Origin: Mauremys mutica
Lineage: Eukaryota; Chordata; Testudines; Geoemydidae
Length of the DNA stretch: 64,000 bases
Assembly (NCBI RefSeq): GCF_020497125.1
Contig: NC_059072.1
Span: 305,554,781 to 305,618,780 of the forward strand
Reading direction: 5' to 3'
Position numbers and translations under genes: made by a program. This document shows positions 30,056 through 42,218 of this stretch, piece after piece. The notes beneath the pieces are model-generated. The model did not search any database and was not told the DNA's origin. It was given only the letters and a program-made list of their open reading frames with translations. Each line of letters opens with the position of its first letter. The stretch's first letter is position 1.

Positions 30056-30464
30056 GATTACACCAGGGGTCGGCAACCTATGGCATGCGTGCCAAAGACA
30101 GCAAGGGAGCCGATTTTTAATGGCACGCTGCTGCCTGCCAGCATCTCAGTGTGCCATTAAAAATCCTGCCCAGCCTGGCCTGGCCCGCTCTTCTCCGCCG
30201 TCCACTCCCCCTCCCCCCGCGGAGGCAGGGGGCAGAAGCATAGGCATGTGCACGGGGTGTGCCCAGGCACACCCTAATGCAGGAGTGGGCAAATGGCCCC
30301 AATCTCCCGGTGCGGCAAGCTGCGGGGTCTGCACTCCCGGGCTGGAGCACCCGGCTGAGCGCAGCAAGCCGCTGGCCCCTCCCCCACCCTTCCCTGGAGC
30401 CATGCTGCTGTGCGCACAGCACTCTGAAGGGCGGGGCTGCGTGCTCCTGTGGGGCAGCGTGTCT

Positions 30465-30947
30465 CAGGGCCGCCCAGAGGATTCCGGGGGCCTGGTGTCT
30501 TCGGCGGCGGGGGGGCCCTTCCGTTCTGGGACCCGCTGCCGAAGTGCCCCGAAGACCCGCGGCAGGGGCCCTCTGCCGCCGAAGTGGGACCCGCCGCCGA
30601 AGTGCAGTTGGGTCTTCGGGGCACTTCGGCGGCAGGTCCCTGAACGGAAGGGCCCCCCGCCGCCGAATTACCGCCGAAGACCCGGCTGCATTTCGGCGGC
30701 GGGTCCCACTTCGGCAGTAATTCGCCGGCAGGGGGTCCTTCCGCCCCGGAGCGGAAGGACCCCCTGCCGGCGAAGACCGGGAGCGGAAGAAGCTCCGGGG
30801 GCCCAGGCCCCGCAAGAGTTTTCTGGGCCCCCCAGAGCGAGTGAAGGACCCCGCACCAGAGGCCCCAAAAAACTCTCGTGGGGGCCCCGGCGGGACCCGG
30901 GGCCTAGGGCAAATTGCCCCTCTTGCCCCCCCCTCTGGGCGGCCCTG
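30465..30947. mobile_element. hAT-like GC-rich MITE, 483 bp
   Basis: CAGGGCCGCCCAGAGG and CCTCTGGGCGGCCCTG are exact inverted ends. The 8-bp duplication reads GCGTGTCT (30457-30464) and GCATGTCT (30948-30955), differing by one CpG-to-CpA change. It belongs to the same family as 21105-21523. Frames of up to 290 codons across it are artefacts of CCG repeats. Confidence 0.9.
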
Positions 30948-31112
30948 GCATGTCTGGCTCTGCAGAACATGCTGCTAGGAGCCTCATGGTAAGGGGTCTG
31001 GGGCTGGGGGGAGGAGGGGTGTTGGATAAGGGGTGGGGGCAGTCAGGGGACAGGGAGCAGGGTGGGTTGGATGGGGGTGGGATCCCGGGTGGGGCGGTTA
31101 GGGTTGGGGGGG

Positions 31113-31810
31113 TGTAGCAGAGTGACCTCCTGCTCCAGCCCAGAGGGGTTTAAAAGTGGCCTGGCAGGGCTTGAGAGCGGCTGCTCTCAAGGCTGGGCTG
31201 ATTGGGGGAGTGGCTGCAGGTGAGGCCACGCCCCAAACTGAGCGACAGCTGGCCCCTATAAAAGGCCAGGGAAGCTAGAAGCCAGGACAGTCTTCCTCTG
31301 CCTGAAGAGAGAGAAGGCCCTGGCTGCAGGGGCTATAGGCAAGGTACCTAGGGTGAAGTAGGGCTGGGGACAGGCTGAGGAGCTGGGGAGCTCCAGCCTA
31401 GAAAGCCCCAGGCTGTGGCCTAGCGAAGGGCCAACAGGTACTGGGGGTTGCAGAGGGCAGCCCAGGGGTAGGCCAAGGCAGCAGGTCCAAACTCCTTTGC
31501 CTGTGATGAGTAGGCTGATACTGCAGTCTGCCCCAGAGTGTGGGGCTAGACAATAACTGGCAGTAGCCATATACTGAGGCAAGGTGGGGATAGAGGGTGG
31601 GGGTTCCCCAAGGAGGGGAGACCCTAAAAGAAAGGGGTTACTGCTGGGGGGGCAGCACCCCATGTAAAAGGGCACCGGGGTCCAGGGAGGGACTCGGGCC
31701 TGAGGACAGGTGAATCACCAGCCTGCAGAGGGTGCTCCGAACACTGGACTGAGCTAATTCCCAGAGTCACCAGCAGGAGGCGCCGCAGGGGTGAGTCCAG
31801 CCCATCTACA
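31113..31810 (+). mobile_element. Solo LTR, 698 bp, Gypsy- or ERV-type
   Basis: The element begins TGTAGCAGAGTGACC and ends CATCTACA, with GGGGG on both sides (a weak but consistent 5-bp duplication). TATAAAAG lies at 31257-31264, where U3 meets R. I recognise the sequence as a frequent turtle LTR but cannot give its name with certainty. There is no internal region, so two LTRs probably recombined. Confidence 0.75.
31257..31264 (+). promoter_or_regulatory. TATA box of the solo LTR
   Basis: TATAAAAG follows CCCC and precedes GCCAGGG, about 144 bp from the LTR start. Confidence 0.55.
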
Positions 31811-31819
31811 GGGGGTCTC

Positions 31820-32280
31820 TGGAGGGGGTGGTCCGGGGACAAGGTGCTGGGGGGCTGGATGAGTCAGGAGTTCGGGGGGGGGGCTGTCAGGAGGCAGGGG
31901 TGTGGAGAGGGGTTGGGGCAGGCAGGGAGCAGAGGGGTTGTATGTGTCGGGAGTTCTGGGGGTCCTGTTGTGGGGGGGGAGAGCGGTTGGAAGGCATGGG
32001 AGTCCCAGGGGTCTGGCTGGGAGCGGGGGTATGGATAAGAGTTGGGGCAGTCAGGGGACAGGTAGGGGGTAGGGTCCAGGAGGGGCAGTCAGGGGGCAAG
32101 GAGCAGGGAGACTTACATAGGGGGTGAGGTCATGGGGGGGTAGTTAGGGGCAGGGTTCCTAGGAAGGGGTAGTCAAGGGACAAGGAGCTGGGAGGGTGGG
32201 GGCTCTGAGAGGGGTAGTCAGGGGGCGAGAAGTAGGAGGGAGTGGATGGGGGCAGGGCTAGGGCATAGCGGGGGCGGGGC
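31820..32280 (+). repeat. G-rich degenerate tandem repeat
   Basis: Units of roughly 60-90 bp share GGGGCAGTCAGGGG and AAGGAGCAGGG words. Runs of three or more G are dense, so G-quadruplexes are possible on this strand. The block is part of the hAT interior. Confidence 0.6.
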
Positions 32281-32295
32281 TAGGGCAGCCAGCCC

Positions 32296-32590
32296 TCTGC
32301 TCGCAGCCCCACACACATCCCAAGCCCGTGCCCTGTGTCCTGCACCTCCCTAGGCCCCTCCCTGAGCCCTGTACCCCCTCATACACACCCAGCCCTCTGC
32401 TTGACTCCTTCACCACCACCACCCCCCACAACCCCAGCCCTGACTCTGGCACCCCCACACATACCCAGCCTCCCTGACACCTGCACCCCCTCACATGTCC
32501 CCAGCCCTCTGCCCTGACTCTTGCACCCCACACATATCCAGCCCCCCATGTACCCCCCCACATCCTGATTCTTGCACCCCCAATAGCCTC
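32296..32590 (-). repeat. C-rich minisatellite-like block, unit about 50-60 bp
   Basis: Units contain CACACACCCAGCCCTCTGC followed by TGACTCTTGCACCCC, repeated about five times with variation. Confidence 0.6.
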
Positions 32591-33320
32591 ACCCTGAGCA
32601 CCAAACGGGAGCTGCCTAGGTAAGTGCCCCACACCCAAACCTCCTGCCCTAACCCTGAGCCTCCTCCCTCATTCTAGCTCCTGGCCAGACCCTTCACCCC
32701 CAGCCCTGTGCTCAGTGCACTCCCACCCTCAGCTCAGTGCAGAGAGAGGAAGAGAATGGGCCAGAACCAGGGAGAAGGTAGGTACCCACTGTATGTGGGC
32801 AGGGCCGGGACCCCAGCAGTTCAGACCGGCAGCGGGCTGAGCGGGTCTGGCAGCCGGGATCCATGCTAGCAGGAGCTAGCGGATGGAACCCCTGAGTGGC
32901 AGTGGACTGAGCTGCTGAGCCCACTGCCAGTCTGGAGTCCCGGCTTTCGGCCCCGCACAGGCCGCTGCCAGTCTGGGGCTCTGGCTGCCGGACCCTTGCC
33001 AACCAGGGTCCCAGCCACAGCCCTGCTCAGCCCACTGCTGGCCTAGGTGAACAGAACCCCAGACCAGCAGCGGGCTGAGTGGGCTGGCAGTGTAAGATCA
33101 ACACTTTAATTTAATTTTAAATGAAGCTTCTTAAACATTTTGAAAACCTTGTTTATTTTACAATACAACACTAGTTTAGTTATATAATATATAGACTTAT
33201 AGAGCGAGACCTTCTAAAAAACATTAAAATGTATTACCAGCACACGAAACCTTAAATTAAAGTGAATAAATGAAGACTCGGCACACCACTTCTGAAAGGC
33301 TGACGACCCCTGGGTTAAAC

Positions 33321-35012
33321 TATTACCACTAGATTTGTTTTAATTTCCCTGAGGCTTGACTTGCATGGGGAAAATTCCTAGAATTTGATAACTACCGCTA
33401 ACCTTTTGTTCTGCAGCTATGGGATTTACTCATTGGCAGCTGGTAAGATCCATACAATTCATCATCAACACTTCCTTGAATCATACTTTGGAACACCAAA
33501 ACAGCTATGTAGCATAACTGCTGGAGCTTGATTGGCTGCTTTGCAATAGAGGGTGTCGCACATACAGGGCTCAGTGCTGCAAAAATGCTGAGCACTCTGT
33601 CCCCAGTTCAGCCAATATTTGCTTAACTTTAATCTGGTAAATAGTTGTACTGACCTCAAACCTGAGTATGACGAGGATTTCATGTAAGTTCATGTCTGCT
33701 CCAGCATGCCCTTTCTTTTAACACACCATACTTCACTTTTACCCTGCACATCTGTGACCGAGGAAGGAGGCTCAGATGGGATCTGAGACTTTGGATTGCT
33801 CAGAACGGGGGGCCCATGCCTTGTGCAAACTTGATCACACATGTGAACTCTATGTATAGAGACTACAGGGCAAAAACCTTATCTGACCTGAGGCACACTG
33901 CACAAGACCAGAGTTTCCTTAGCGACTCATTTGTAATGCCTTATACATGTGGACATGTTTGATCTTCTGTGTTTTTTAAAATAATTAAATATACTTACCT
34001 GAATTACAAAGTAGGGCTAAGATTTTCAGAAATGGGTCTCTGAAGCTATGCTGCTTAAACCATATAAAGACATCTAAATAAGTGGCCTGATTCTTCCAAA
34101 ATACTGAGCCCCCATTAACTTCAGTGGGAGCTGCTGAGGCTCATCTTCTCTGAAATCTAGGCCAAATATAATGAATGTGATGTGTAGATCTGATTGTATC
34201 TCTCTGCTCCTCTATGGCCCCTATACTGCAAATAGTATGCATGCAAGTTAAATTCAACGGGATTACTTGCATGTGTATAGGATTTGGTCTTTCTAGTGTA
34301 AGCTTTCTATAACAAGGATTGTGTCTTGCTGTGTGGAGGACAGCTCCTAATACATCACTGACTATACAGAATAAGAACTAATTTATTCTGAACCCATATT
34401 GCTCAGAATGCCTGTGACATGTTTCAGTTCAGATGTGAGCTGGGCTCTCATTCTCACTGGCTGCAATCTAGTTCATGTAAAATCAGCTGGCAGAAACCCC
34501 ATGTTCTTATTATAAATCAGTGGTGGTCATCCTCTGGGTGCATCTGTTATTACCCTGCAATACCCTGTGCAGCCAAGACTTACTCCTTGGATCCACCAGA
34601 TGTCAGACAGTGACCTACAGGTAACTACCAAGGTTAGCTGTTCTCTCCCCCTCCCCCCCCCATGAATTTAGTTGAGGAAGTGAAAGTTCATGGAAGAGAA
34701 TGATGGTGGAAGTGTTTCAATTTGGGGGCAGAGATTTGGTGGTGAAAAACATTTTAGACATTAGTTCTGTTTTTAGGGCATTTTTATTCATGTTTTTTAC
34801 ATGTGCCCAGAGTTTAGGATGGGTTTATTTTAGATTTCTTAAAATAGAAAGGGCTAAAACAGGGCAATGAAAGTAATTTAAGCTCAGGAATTAAGATCTT
34901 TGATGGTGGCTGATCATATTTGAGAGACCCCTGACTGGTGACTGTCTGTAGAGCAGCAGTTTAGTGAGAGTTTAGCTATGGTCATATGGATTCATCAGAT
35001 TCATCTCGGATA
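33321..35012. other. No gene or repeat recognised
   Basis: AT-rich sequence with only short frames. A TAACTTCAGTGGGAGC word near 34115 belongs to the dispersed motif set noted in the findings. Confidence 0.45.
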
Positions 35013-37155
35013 TCATAGAATCACAAAATATCAGGGTTGGAAGGGACCTCAGGAGGTCATCTAGTCCAACCCCTTGCTCAAAGCAGGACCAATTCCCAAC
35101 TAAATCATCCCAGCCAGGGCTTTGTCAAGTCTGACCTTAAAAACCTCTAAGGAAGGAGATTCCACCATCTCCCTAGGTAACCCATTCCAGTGCTTCACCA
35201 ATCTGAGTGAAAAAGTTTTTCCTAATATCCAACCTAAACCTCCCCCACTGCAACTTGAGACCATTACTCCTTGTTCTGTCATCAGGTACCACTGAGAACA
35301 GTCTAGATCCATCCTCTTTGGAACCCCCTTTCAGGTAGTTGAAAGCAGCTATCAAATCCCCCTTCATTCTTCTCTTCTGCAGACTAAACAATCACAGTCC
35401 CCTCAGCCTCTCCTCATAAGTCATGTGCTCCAGCCCCCTAATCATTTTTGTTGCCCTCTGCTGGACTCTTTCTAATTTTTCCACTTCCTTCTTGTAGTGT
35501 GGGGCCCAAAACTGGACACAGCACTCCAGATGAGGCCTCACCAATCTCAAATAGAGAGGAATGATCACATCCCTCGATCTGCTGGCAATGCCCCTACTTA
35601 TACAGCCCAAAATGCCGTTAGCCTTCTTGGCAACAAGGGCACACTGTTGAGACTCGTATCCAGCTTCTCGTCCACTATAACCTCTTGGTCCTTTTCTGCA
35701 GAACTGCTTCCTAGCCATTAGGTCCCTAGTCTGTAACAGTGAATGGGATTCTTCTGTCCTAAGTGCAGGACTCTGCACTTGTCCTTGTTGAACCTCATCA
35801 TATTTCTTTTGGCCCAGTCCTCTAATTTGTCTCGGTCCCTCTTTATACTATCCCTACCCTCCAGCGTATCTACCACTCCTCCAAGTTTAGTGTCATCTGC
35901 AAACTTGCTGAGAGTGCAGTCCATGCCATCCTCCAGATCATTAATGAAGATATTGAACAAAACCGGCCCCAGGACTGACCCTTGGGGCAGTCCACTTGAA
36001 ACCGGCTGCCAAGTAGACATGGAGCCGTTGATCACTACCCGTTGAGCCCTACGATCTAGCCAACTTTCAATTCACCTTTATAGTCCAATCATCCAGCCCA
36101 TACTTCTTTAACTTGCTTGCAAGAATACTGTGGGAGACCGTATCAAAAGCTTTGCTAAAGTTAAGGAATAACACATCCACTGCTCTCCCCTCATCCACAG
36201 ACCCAGTTATCTCCTCATAGAAGGCAATTAGGTTAGTCAGGCATGACTTGCCCTTGGTGAATCCATGGTGACTGTTCCTGATCACTTTCCTCTTCTCTAA
36301 GTGCTTCAGAATTGAGTCCTTGAGGACCTGCTCCATGATTTTTTCCAGGGACTGAGGTGAGGCTGACTGGCCTGTAGTTCCCCAGATCCTCCTTCTTCCC
36401 TTTTTTAAAGATGGGCACTACAGTAGCCTTTTTCCAGTCATCTGGGACCTCCCCCATTCACCATGATTTTTCAAAGATAATGGCCATTGGCTCTGCAATC
36501 ACATCCGCCAACTCCTTTAGCACCCTCAGATGCAGCGCATCCGGCCCCATGGACTTGTGCTCGTCCAGTTTTTCTAAATAGTCCCAAACCACTTCTTTCT
36601 CCACAGAGGGATGGTCACCTTCTCCCCATATTGTGCTGCCCAGTGCAGCAGTCTGGGAACTGACCTTGTTTGTGAAGACAGAGGCAAAAAAATCATTGAG
36701 TACATTTGTTTTTTCCACATCCTCTGTCAGTAGGTTGCCTCCTTCATTCAGTAAGGGGCCCCCACTTTCCTTGACTTTCTGCTTGTTGCTAACATACCTG
36801 AAGAAACCCTTCTTGTTACTCTTAACATCTCTTGCTAGCTGCAACTCCAAGAGTGATTTGGCCTTCCTGATTTCACTCCTGCATGCCTGAGCAATATTTT
36901 TATACTCCTCCCTGGTCATTTGTCCAGTCTTCCACTTGTAAGCTTCTTTTTTTGCCTTTAAGATCAGCAAGGATTTCACTGTTAAGCCAAGCTGGTCGCC
37001 TGCCATATTTACTATTCTTCCTACACATCAGGATAGTTTTTTCCTTCAACCTCAATAAGGATTCTTTAAAATACAGCAGCCAGCTCTCCTGGACTCCTTT
37101 CCCCCTCATGTTGTCTTCCCAGGGGATCCTGCCCATCAGCTCCCTGAGTCAGTGG
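35013..37155 (-). mobile_element. CR1 LINE copy, 2.1 kb, 5' truncated
   Basis: The minus-strand copy starts at its 3' end with the CR1 tail (CATAGAATCA, then GGAAGGGACCTCAGGAGG) and runs back through ORF2 to a point between the endonuclease and the reverse transcriptase. Confidence 0.9.
35100..37136 (-). pseudogene. CR1 ORF2 reverse transcriptase and C-terminus, nearly collinear
   Basis: Long open blocks in two or three frames cover the linker (37006-36458, [17 protein letters not shown]), the fingers ([19 protein letters not shown] and [13 protein letters not shown]) and palm motif A (NFSKAFDTVSH; the usual LDFSKAF has an N). They continue with [24 protein letters not shown] (intact catalytic pair) and the C-terminal [13 protein letters not shown] and [13 protein letters not shown] blocks. 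Few frameshifts separate them, so this is one of the better preserved copies. The endonuclease and ORF1 are absent, and it cannot be mobile. Confidence 0.85.
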
Positions 37156-37742
37156 AGTTGCACCGGGGATTAATTTGTCTCTTTAGACATAAGCAATAAC
37201 CTACATGCCTGCTCTAGTTTATAGTTGAGCCACATAGTGACAATCTTTATAGAAGATGGATGATTAGTGCCCAGCAGACACGCGATGATGTTTGAGATCA
37301 GGCTTTACCAAGAAGTAGGAATGCATGTACCTTCGTCACAGCTACTGTGATTTTTTTTTCCTTTACAATTATGGATTGTTTATATTATTGGGGATGATAG
37401 AAGGAAAATTCCCCCCGCCCCATCATCATTCCAAGGCAGTGATGTAGTGCAGGTCCTGGTCCAAACCCAGAACTTCATAAAAAAAAAAAAAAAAACCTTC
37501 CTTCCAGGCTCCCATGGGTACTTTGTTTACTGACTTTCTGCCCCAGTAGTTTCCCCAGTTTGGGCAACTGAAACTGATTTGCCTAATCTTGGCATATGAC
37601 AGGAGTGCATTTTCAGTGCAAGGGGATTAGCGGCATAAATTTACATGGACATGAATAGGAGCTGTGTAGTGCAATCCCCGAAGAAAACGCTGGAACTTTT
37701 CTCTAAAATGTGCGCTTACACTATCTCTGGAGAATATCCATT
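37156..37742. other. No gene; contains an A17 run
   Basis: A run of 17 A lies at 37479-37495 without a recognisable retrocopy upstream. Confidence 0.45.
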
Positions 37743-37747
37743 GGCAC

Positions 37748-38885
37748 TGTCAAGGTTCCTCCCTCACTCTGAACTTTAGGGTACAGACAGGGGCGGCTCC
37801 AGGCCCCAGCACGCCAAGCGCATGCTTGGGGCAGCATGCCGCGGGGGGCGCTCTGCCAGTCACCGGGAGGGCGGCAGGCAGCTCCGGTGGACCTCCCACA
37901 GGCGTGCCTGCGGAGCATCCACTGGTCCCATGGCTTCGGTGGAGCATCTGCAGGCGTGCCTGCAGGAGGTCCACCGGAGCCACGGGACCAGCGGACCCTC
38001 TGCAGGCACGTCTGCGGGAGGTCCATCGGAGCCGCAGGACTGGCGACCGGCAGAGCGCCCCCCGCGGAGTGCCGCTGTGCTTGCAGTGGCGAAATTGCTA
38101 GAGCCGCCCCTGGGTACAGATGTGGGGACCTGCATGGACACTTCTAAGCTTAATTACAAGCTTAGATCCGGTAGCACTGCCACCAGCCAGAATTCCAGTG
38201 TCTGGCACACTCCCTGTCCCCCAAAACTTTTCCCTCCCTGGATAGCCTTGAGGCTTTTCCACCAAGTCCCTGATGATACCGATCCAACCCCTTGGATCTT
38301 AACACAAGGAGAAATTAACCATTCCCCCCTCCTTTCCCCCACCAACTCCTGGTGAGTCCAGACCTAATTCCCTGGGATCTTAAAACAAGAGAGAAAAAAT
38401 CAATCAGGTTCTTAAAGAAAAATTTTACCTTTCTTTATTTAATTAAAAGCTATCTCTGTAAAATCAGGATGGAAAATACTTTACAGGGTAATCAGATTCT
38501 TACGACCCAGAGGAACCCTCCCTCTAGCCTTAGGTTCAAAGTTACAGCAAACAGAGGTAAAATCCTCTCAGCAAAAAGGAACATTTACAAGTTGAGAAAA
38601 CAAAAATAAGACTAACACGCCTTGCCTGGCTATTACTTACAAGTTTGAAACATGAAAGACTGATTCAGAAATATTTGGGGAGCCTGGATTGATGTCTGGT
38701 CCCTCTCAGTCCAGAGAACGAACAACCCCCAAAACAAAGAGCACAAACAAAAGACTTCCCTCCACCAAGATTTGAAAGTATCTTGTCCCCTTATTGGTCC
38801 TCTGGTCAGGTGTCAGCCAGGTTTACTGAGCTTCTTAACCCTTTACAGGTAAAAGAGACATTAACCCTTAACTATCTGTTTGACA
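37748..38885 (-). mobile_element. Solo LTR of an endogenous retrovirus, with MITE inserted
   Basis: The ends TGTCAA and TTGACA are inverted, and GGCAC flanks both sides exactly (37743-37747, 38886-38890). AATAAA occurs on the minus strand within CTTTATTTAATTAA near 38433, so the LTR reads on the minus strand. Without the MITE it is about 805 bp. There is no internal retroviral gene. Confidence 0.85.
37788..38112. mobile_element. hAT MITE, 325 bp, duplication GGTACAGA
   Basis: CAGGGGCGGCTCCAGG and TAGAGCCGCCCCTG are inverted ends, and GGTACAGA flanks perfectly (37780-37787, 38113-38120). The interior contains inverted repeats around CAGGCGTGCCTG and AGGTCCACCGGAGCC. It is the same family as 42219-42455. 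Confidence 0.9.
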
Positions 38886-38890
38886 GGCAC

Positions 38891-40235
38891 CAATAGCCAA
38901 AAGGGGTGAAATCAATAGCTTTAGGCCAAGAAAAGTAGCAGTATCAGATGACTCTACAGAAGCAGTCTTCCCTATTCTTCAATCCATCATATCATCCAGA
39001 TGTGCACAAAAAGTTTGAGAGACACTCATATAATCTCTACATAAATAGATAGAAGCTAAAAAGAGGCCTCTTTCAAGTTGAATCTCATCTAACGGATACA
39101 CAGTTACGACTTACTCTGTTGCCTTAAATGGTCAGCAGCATGAAGAATATGGTTGGTGAAACCCTGCTCGGTTGCTAGACCTTTTTGCTGAAAACTCAAA
39201 TGGACACACTCTCCCTCCCCACATAAAAGACCTCTCAGCTCATTGCGGGGATGAGACACTACCGTTCAGATAAGGACAAAAGCTGTGATTAGATAAGAGA
39301 ACCATCATATTCACGTCAGCTAATTCAGCGATTCTCTAAGAAGAACGAGCAGCCGTGCTGGTTTCCTTTGCTTCTTCATATATAAACTGCATTTGGGAAC
39401 ATCATTAAGTATTCTAGGAAATTGAGCCATTCAAATAGAAAGAACTCCAAGAAAGGCTGACAGCTTGACCCTGCTATATTGCTGTTAATGGCTTTGTTGA
39501 CACTGCCTCTGCTGCTCTGGTTTAGAGCCTAGGCTTTCATGTACTGCCAGAATAAAACCAATTCCAGCCCACAAGAGGCAGAAATACCAGGTTCCACAGA
39601 ATGACAACATTTGTTCTGTGTTGATGGCAGTGTGGAAGCTTTATGCTAAAAAGTATGCAGGTGGCAGGGGGCCATGGCAGGCACATTTGGTTAATTACAA
39701 TAAGAGCAAACAAAAGGAAATGAAACTAGGTCAAATAATTGCACCCTGCATTCAACATAACTGCCAACATTTAGGACGGTCCTTCAGATAAGCATAGACT
39801 TGTCTCCCAGTTCTCCCCACCCCACTGGAAGGTTTTATTTGGACTCCAGTGAATTTGAGCTGATTTTAAGTAATTCATTAATATGCATGTGATGGTGCTC
39901 ACTCATTTACATGCAGGGGTAAAACCCACATACTCACTAGCAAAGACGATACATTCAAACTGCCAGTTGAGCAATCAAAATACGCACCAAACTGGCACAA
40001 AAGATCAAAAGCTGCTTGCTCTCCACAAAAATCAGGGCATCTATGGCCTCTTGAATATATTTTCCCTTTGATGTCCTTGACCAGTAAAATTGCCTGGCGT
40101 GTAATTAAAAAATAAAATAATGTTTGTGGCAAAAAGCAGGAACATTCCAATTCTTCATTAGGACCCAGAAAAAAAATCTACATTCAAAAAGCCTGTCTAC
40201 TATTGTAGCACATTAAGTTAGCTATTGCTTTCAAT
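38891..40235. other. No gene or repeat recognised
   Basis: Only short frames, none with motifs. Confidence 0.45.
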
Positions 40236-40330
40236 CATAATGATTTGTTATTTGTATTATAGTAGTGCCTGGAGGCCTCACACCCATTATGCTGGGCACT
40301 GTACATGCACATAACAAAGAGATGGTCACT
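40236..40330. mobile_element. Fragment of an ancient amniote SINE-like repeat
   Basis: GCCTGGAGGCCTCACACC, then GGGCACTGTACATGCACATA and ACAAAGAGATGGTCACTGCC, match a dispersed repeat I remember from reptile and bird genomes, often fused to a MIR-like core. The same family appears at 47830. Confidence 0.5.
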
Positions 40331-41111
40331 GCCTTGGGGACTTACACAGGGCTAAGTAACTTTATTGAAGTCAATGAGGTTTTGCCAGTGTAAAACCTTT
40401 GTCAGTTCAGAAGTAGGCCATATATAGCTATATACTTGGTGTGGGATGGGAATAATATTTACCAATTAACATATTACCACACTGTATGCAGTCAGTCTAA
40501 GAGTAAAAGTGACAGTGTTGTTCTTTTGGTTTGGTTTGGATTTTTTGTAGATGTTTATTTACTGCTATATCTTCTTTGTTACAAAAATGATAGGATATTT
40601 TTCCTGTCTAACAAAATAACTTGAATATGGTGTTCACGCCCATACTTACTATCATTTTGCAAATGATAGATGGAGAATCTCTTTTCTCTGGAGCAGGAGC
40701 CTTCCTAGGGCTTCATTCTAGTTTACACACAGCCAGAATTAGCCATGGTTCTGTTAATTGTCTACTTTGTTTTTGCGTGATTATAACTTTTATTGATAAA
40801 TTATTAGTCTAGTCCTGTCATGTCCATCACACCTAGTTCTCATCTGAAATTATGCTTCTACCTCTAGTTATTTGACTCATGATGCATTCTTATTTGAAAG
40901 CTGCTGTTAAATTTCTAAACCTGAGTGCTAAAAGTTTTACAGCCTATTTGCCATATTAAATATTTTAGTACTGTAATTTTTCTGTGTAGTCAGTTGTAAC
41001 TTTTTTTTCATAACCATTAAGCTACAAACATATTATACCAGAAGCGTTCCTTTAACCAGCATCCCTAATATAAATTAATAGCACTCATATTCTGTTCATT
41101 TGTATCTGGCA
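40331..41111. other. No gene or repeat recognised
   Basis: AT-rich, with a TTGAAGTCAATGAGG word at 40365. Confidence 0.4.
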
Positions 41112-41787
41112 TTCATAGAATCATTAGAATTGTAGGGCTCAAAGGGACCTTGAGAAGTCCTCAAGTCCAGCCCCCTGCACTGAGGCAGGACCAAGTCAGC
41201 CTAGGCCATCCCTGACAGGTGTTGGTCCAAGTTTTTTCTAATATCTAACCTAAATCTCCCTTGCTGCAGAGTAAGCCCATTACTCTTGAGCTACTTTGAT
41301 CATAGTCCTCTTTACAGCAGCCCTTAAGGCTTAATCTATCTGAAGATTATCAGATTCCCCCCTCTCAGTCTTAAGACTAAACTTGCTCATTTTTTAAACT
41401 TTTCCTCATAGGTCAGGTTTTCTAAACCATATATAATTTTTGTTGTTCTCCTCTGGGTTTGCTCCAATTTGTCCACATCTTTCCTAAAGTGCTGCACCCA
41501 GAATTGGACACAGTACTCTGGCTGAGGCCTCACCTGTGCCAAATAGAGCGGGACAATTACCTTCTTTGGCTTACATATGACACTCCTGTTAATACACCCC
41601 AGAATGATATTAGTGTTTGTCACAGCTGCATCACAGGGTTGACTCATAGTCAGTTTGAGACCCCCTATAACCCTCAGATCGTTTTCAGCAGTACTGCTAT
41701 CTACCAAATTATTCCCCATTTTGTAGTATTGCATTTGACTATTCCTTCCTAAGTGAAGTATTTTGCACTTGTAGTTATTTTGTTGTT
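41112..41787 (-). mobile_element. CR1 LINE 3' fragment, older
   Basis: The minus strand shows the CR1 tail (CATAGAATCATTAG) and the end of ORF2. An open block (41734-41387) has VIGGLKLTMSQ, VTNTNIILGC, PLYLAQVRPQPEYCVQFW and LENLTYEEK. It is more diverged than the copies at 4303 and 35013. Confidence 0.8.
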
Positions 41788-42218
41788 CTCTCTTTTGACC
41801 TCTGTGTCAAAGGATGTGCATTACACCTAATGCCATTAATCACTAAATAATTAGCATTGTAATGGGCAAGATCATCTACGTACAGTACCATCTTTATAGT
41901 CTATACTACAAATACAACCATGTCATGGTCCTAGCAAACCAGGATTTTCCCGTAACCTGGTCACAACATAGTTCCAGTTATAACGTAGGAGGGACTTTAA
42001 CCAAGCATGTTGCCTTTGATGTCTCCTTATTGGCTGGATATGTGTGGAGACTTGCCAGTTGTTCCCAGAATCCATGGGAGACAGGTGAAGCTTCCCCTGG
42101 GGGAGGCTAGTTCCCCGCCCGGCCTCTTCCACCTGAGGTCCCACCCACACTCCACCCCAGACCCTGCCTCTACTCTGCCCTCTCCCCACGCTGCCCCCGC
42201 CCCCCACTGCTCGACACG

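Larger units (their letters stand above)
30064..33312. mobile_element. hAT element with nested MITE and solo LTR, 3.25 kb
   Basis: The left end CAGGGGTCGGCAACC and the right end GGCTGACGACCCCTG are inverted repeats. The flanking octamers are GATTACAC (30056-30063) and GGTTAAAC (33313-33320), six of eight matching. Subterminal GGCATGCGTGCC and CGGCACACC also echo each other. A hAT MITE (30465-30947) and an LTR (31113-31810) inserted into it, so its own length was about 2 kb. I find no transposase. The interior is GC-rich and repetitive. Confidence 0.75.

Noticed and set aside
30120..30992. 290-codon plus-strand frame
   Set aside because: It spans the hAT element and its nested GC-rich MITE. 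Its protein is proline, glycine and arginine low complexity from CCG repeats, with equally long frames on the other strand.
32258..32638. 126-codon glycine-rich frame
   Set aside because: It is a translation of a C-rich minisatellite on the opposite strand.
35497..37173. Several plus-strand frames
   Set aside because: They are antisense to the CR1 reverse transcriptase, whose motifs are clear on the minus strand.
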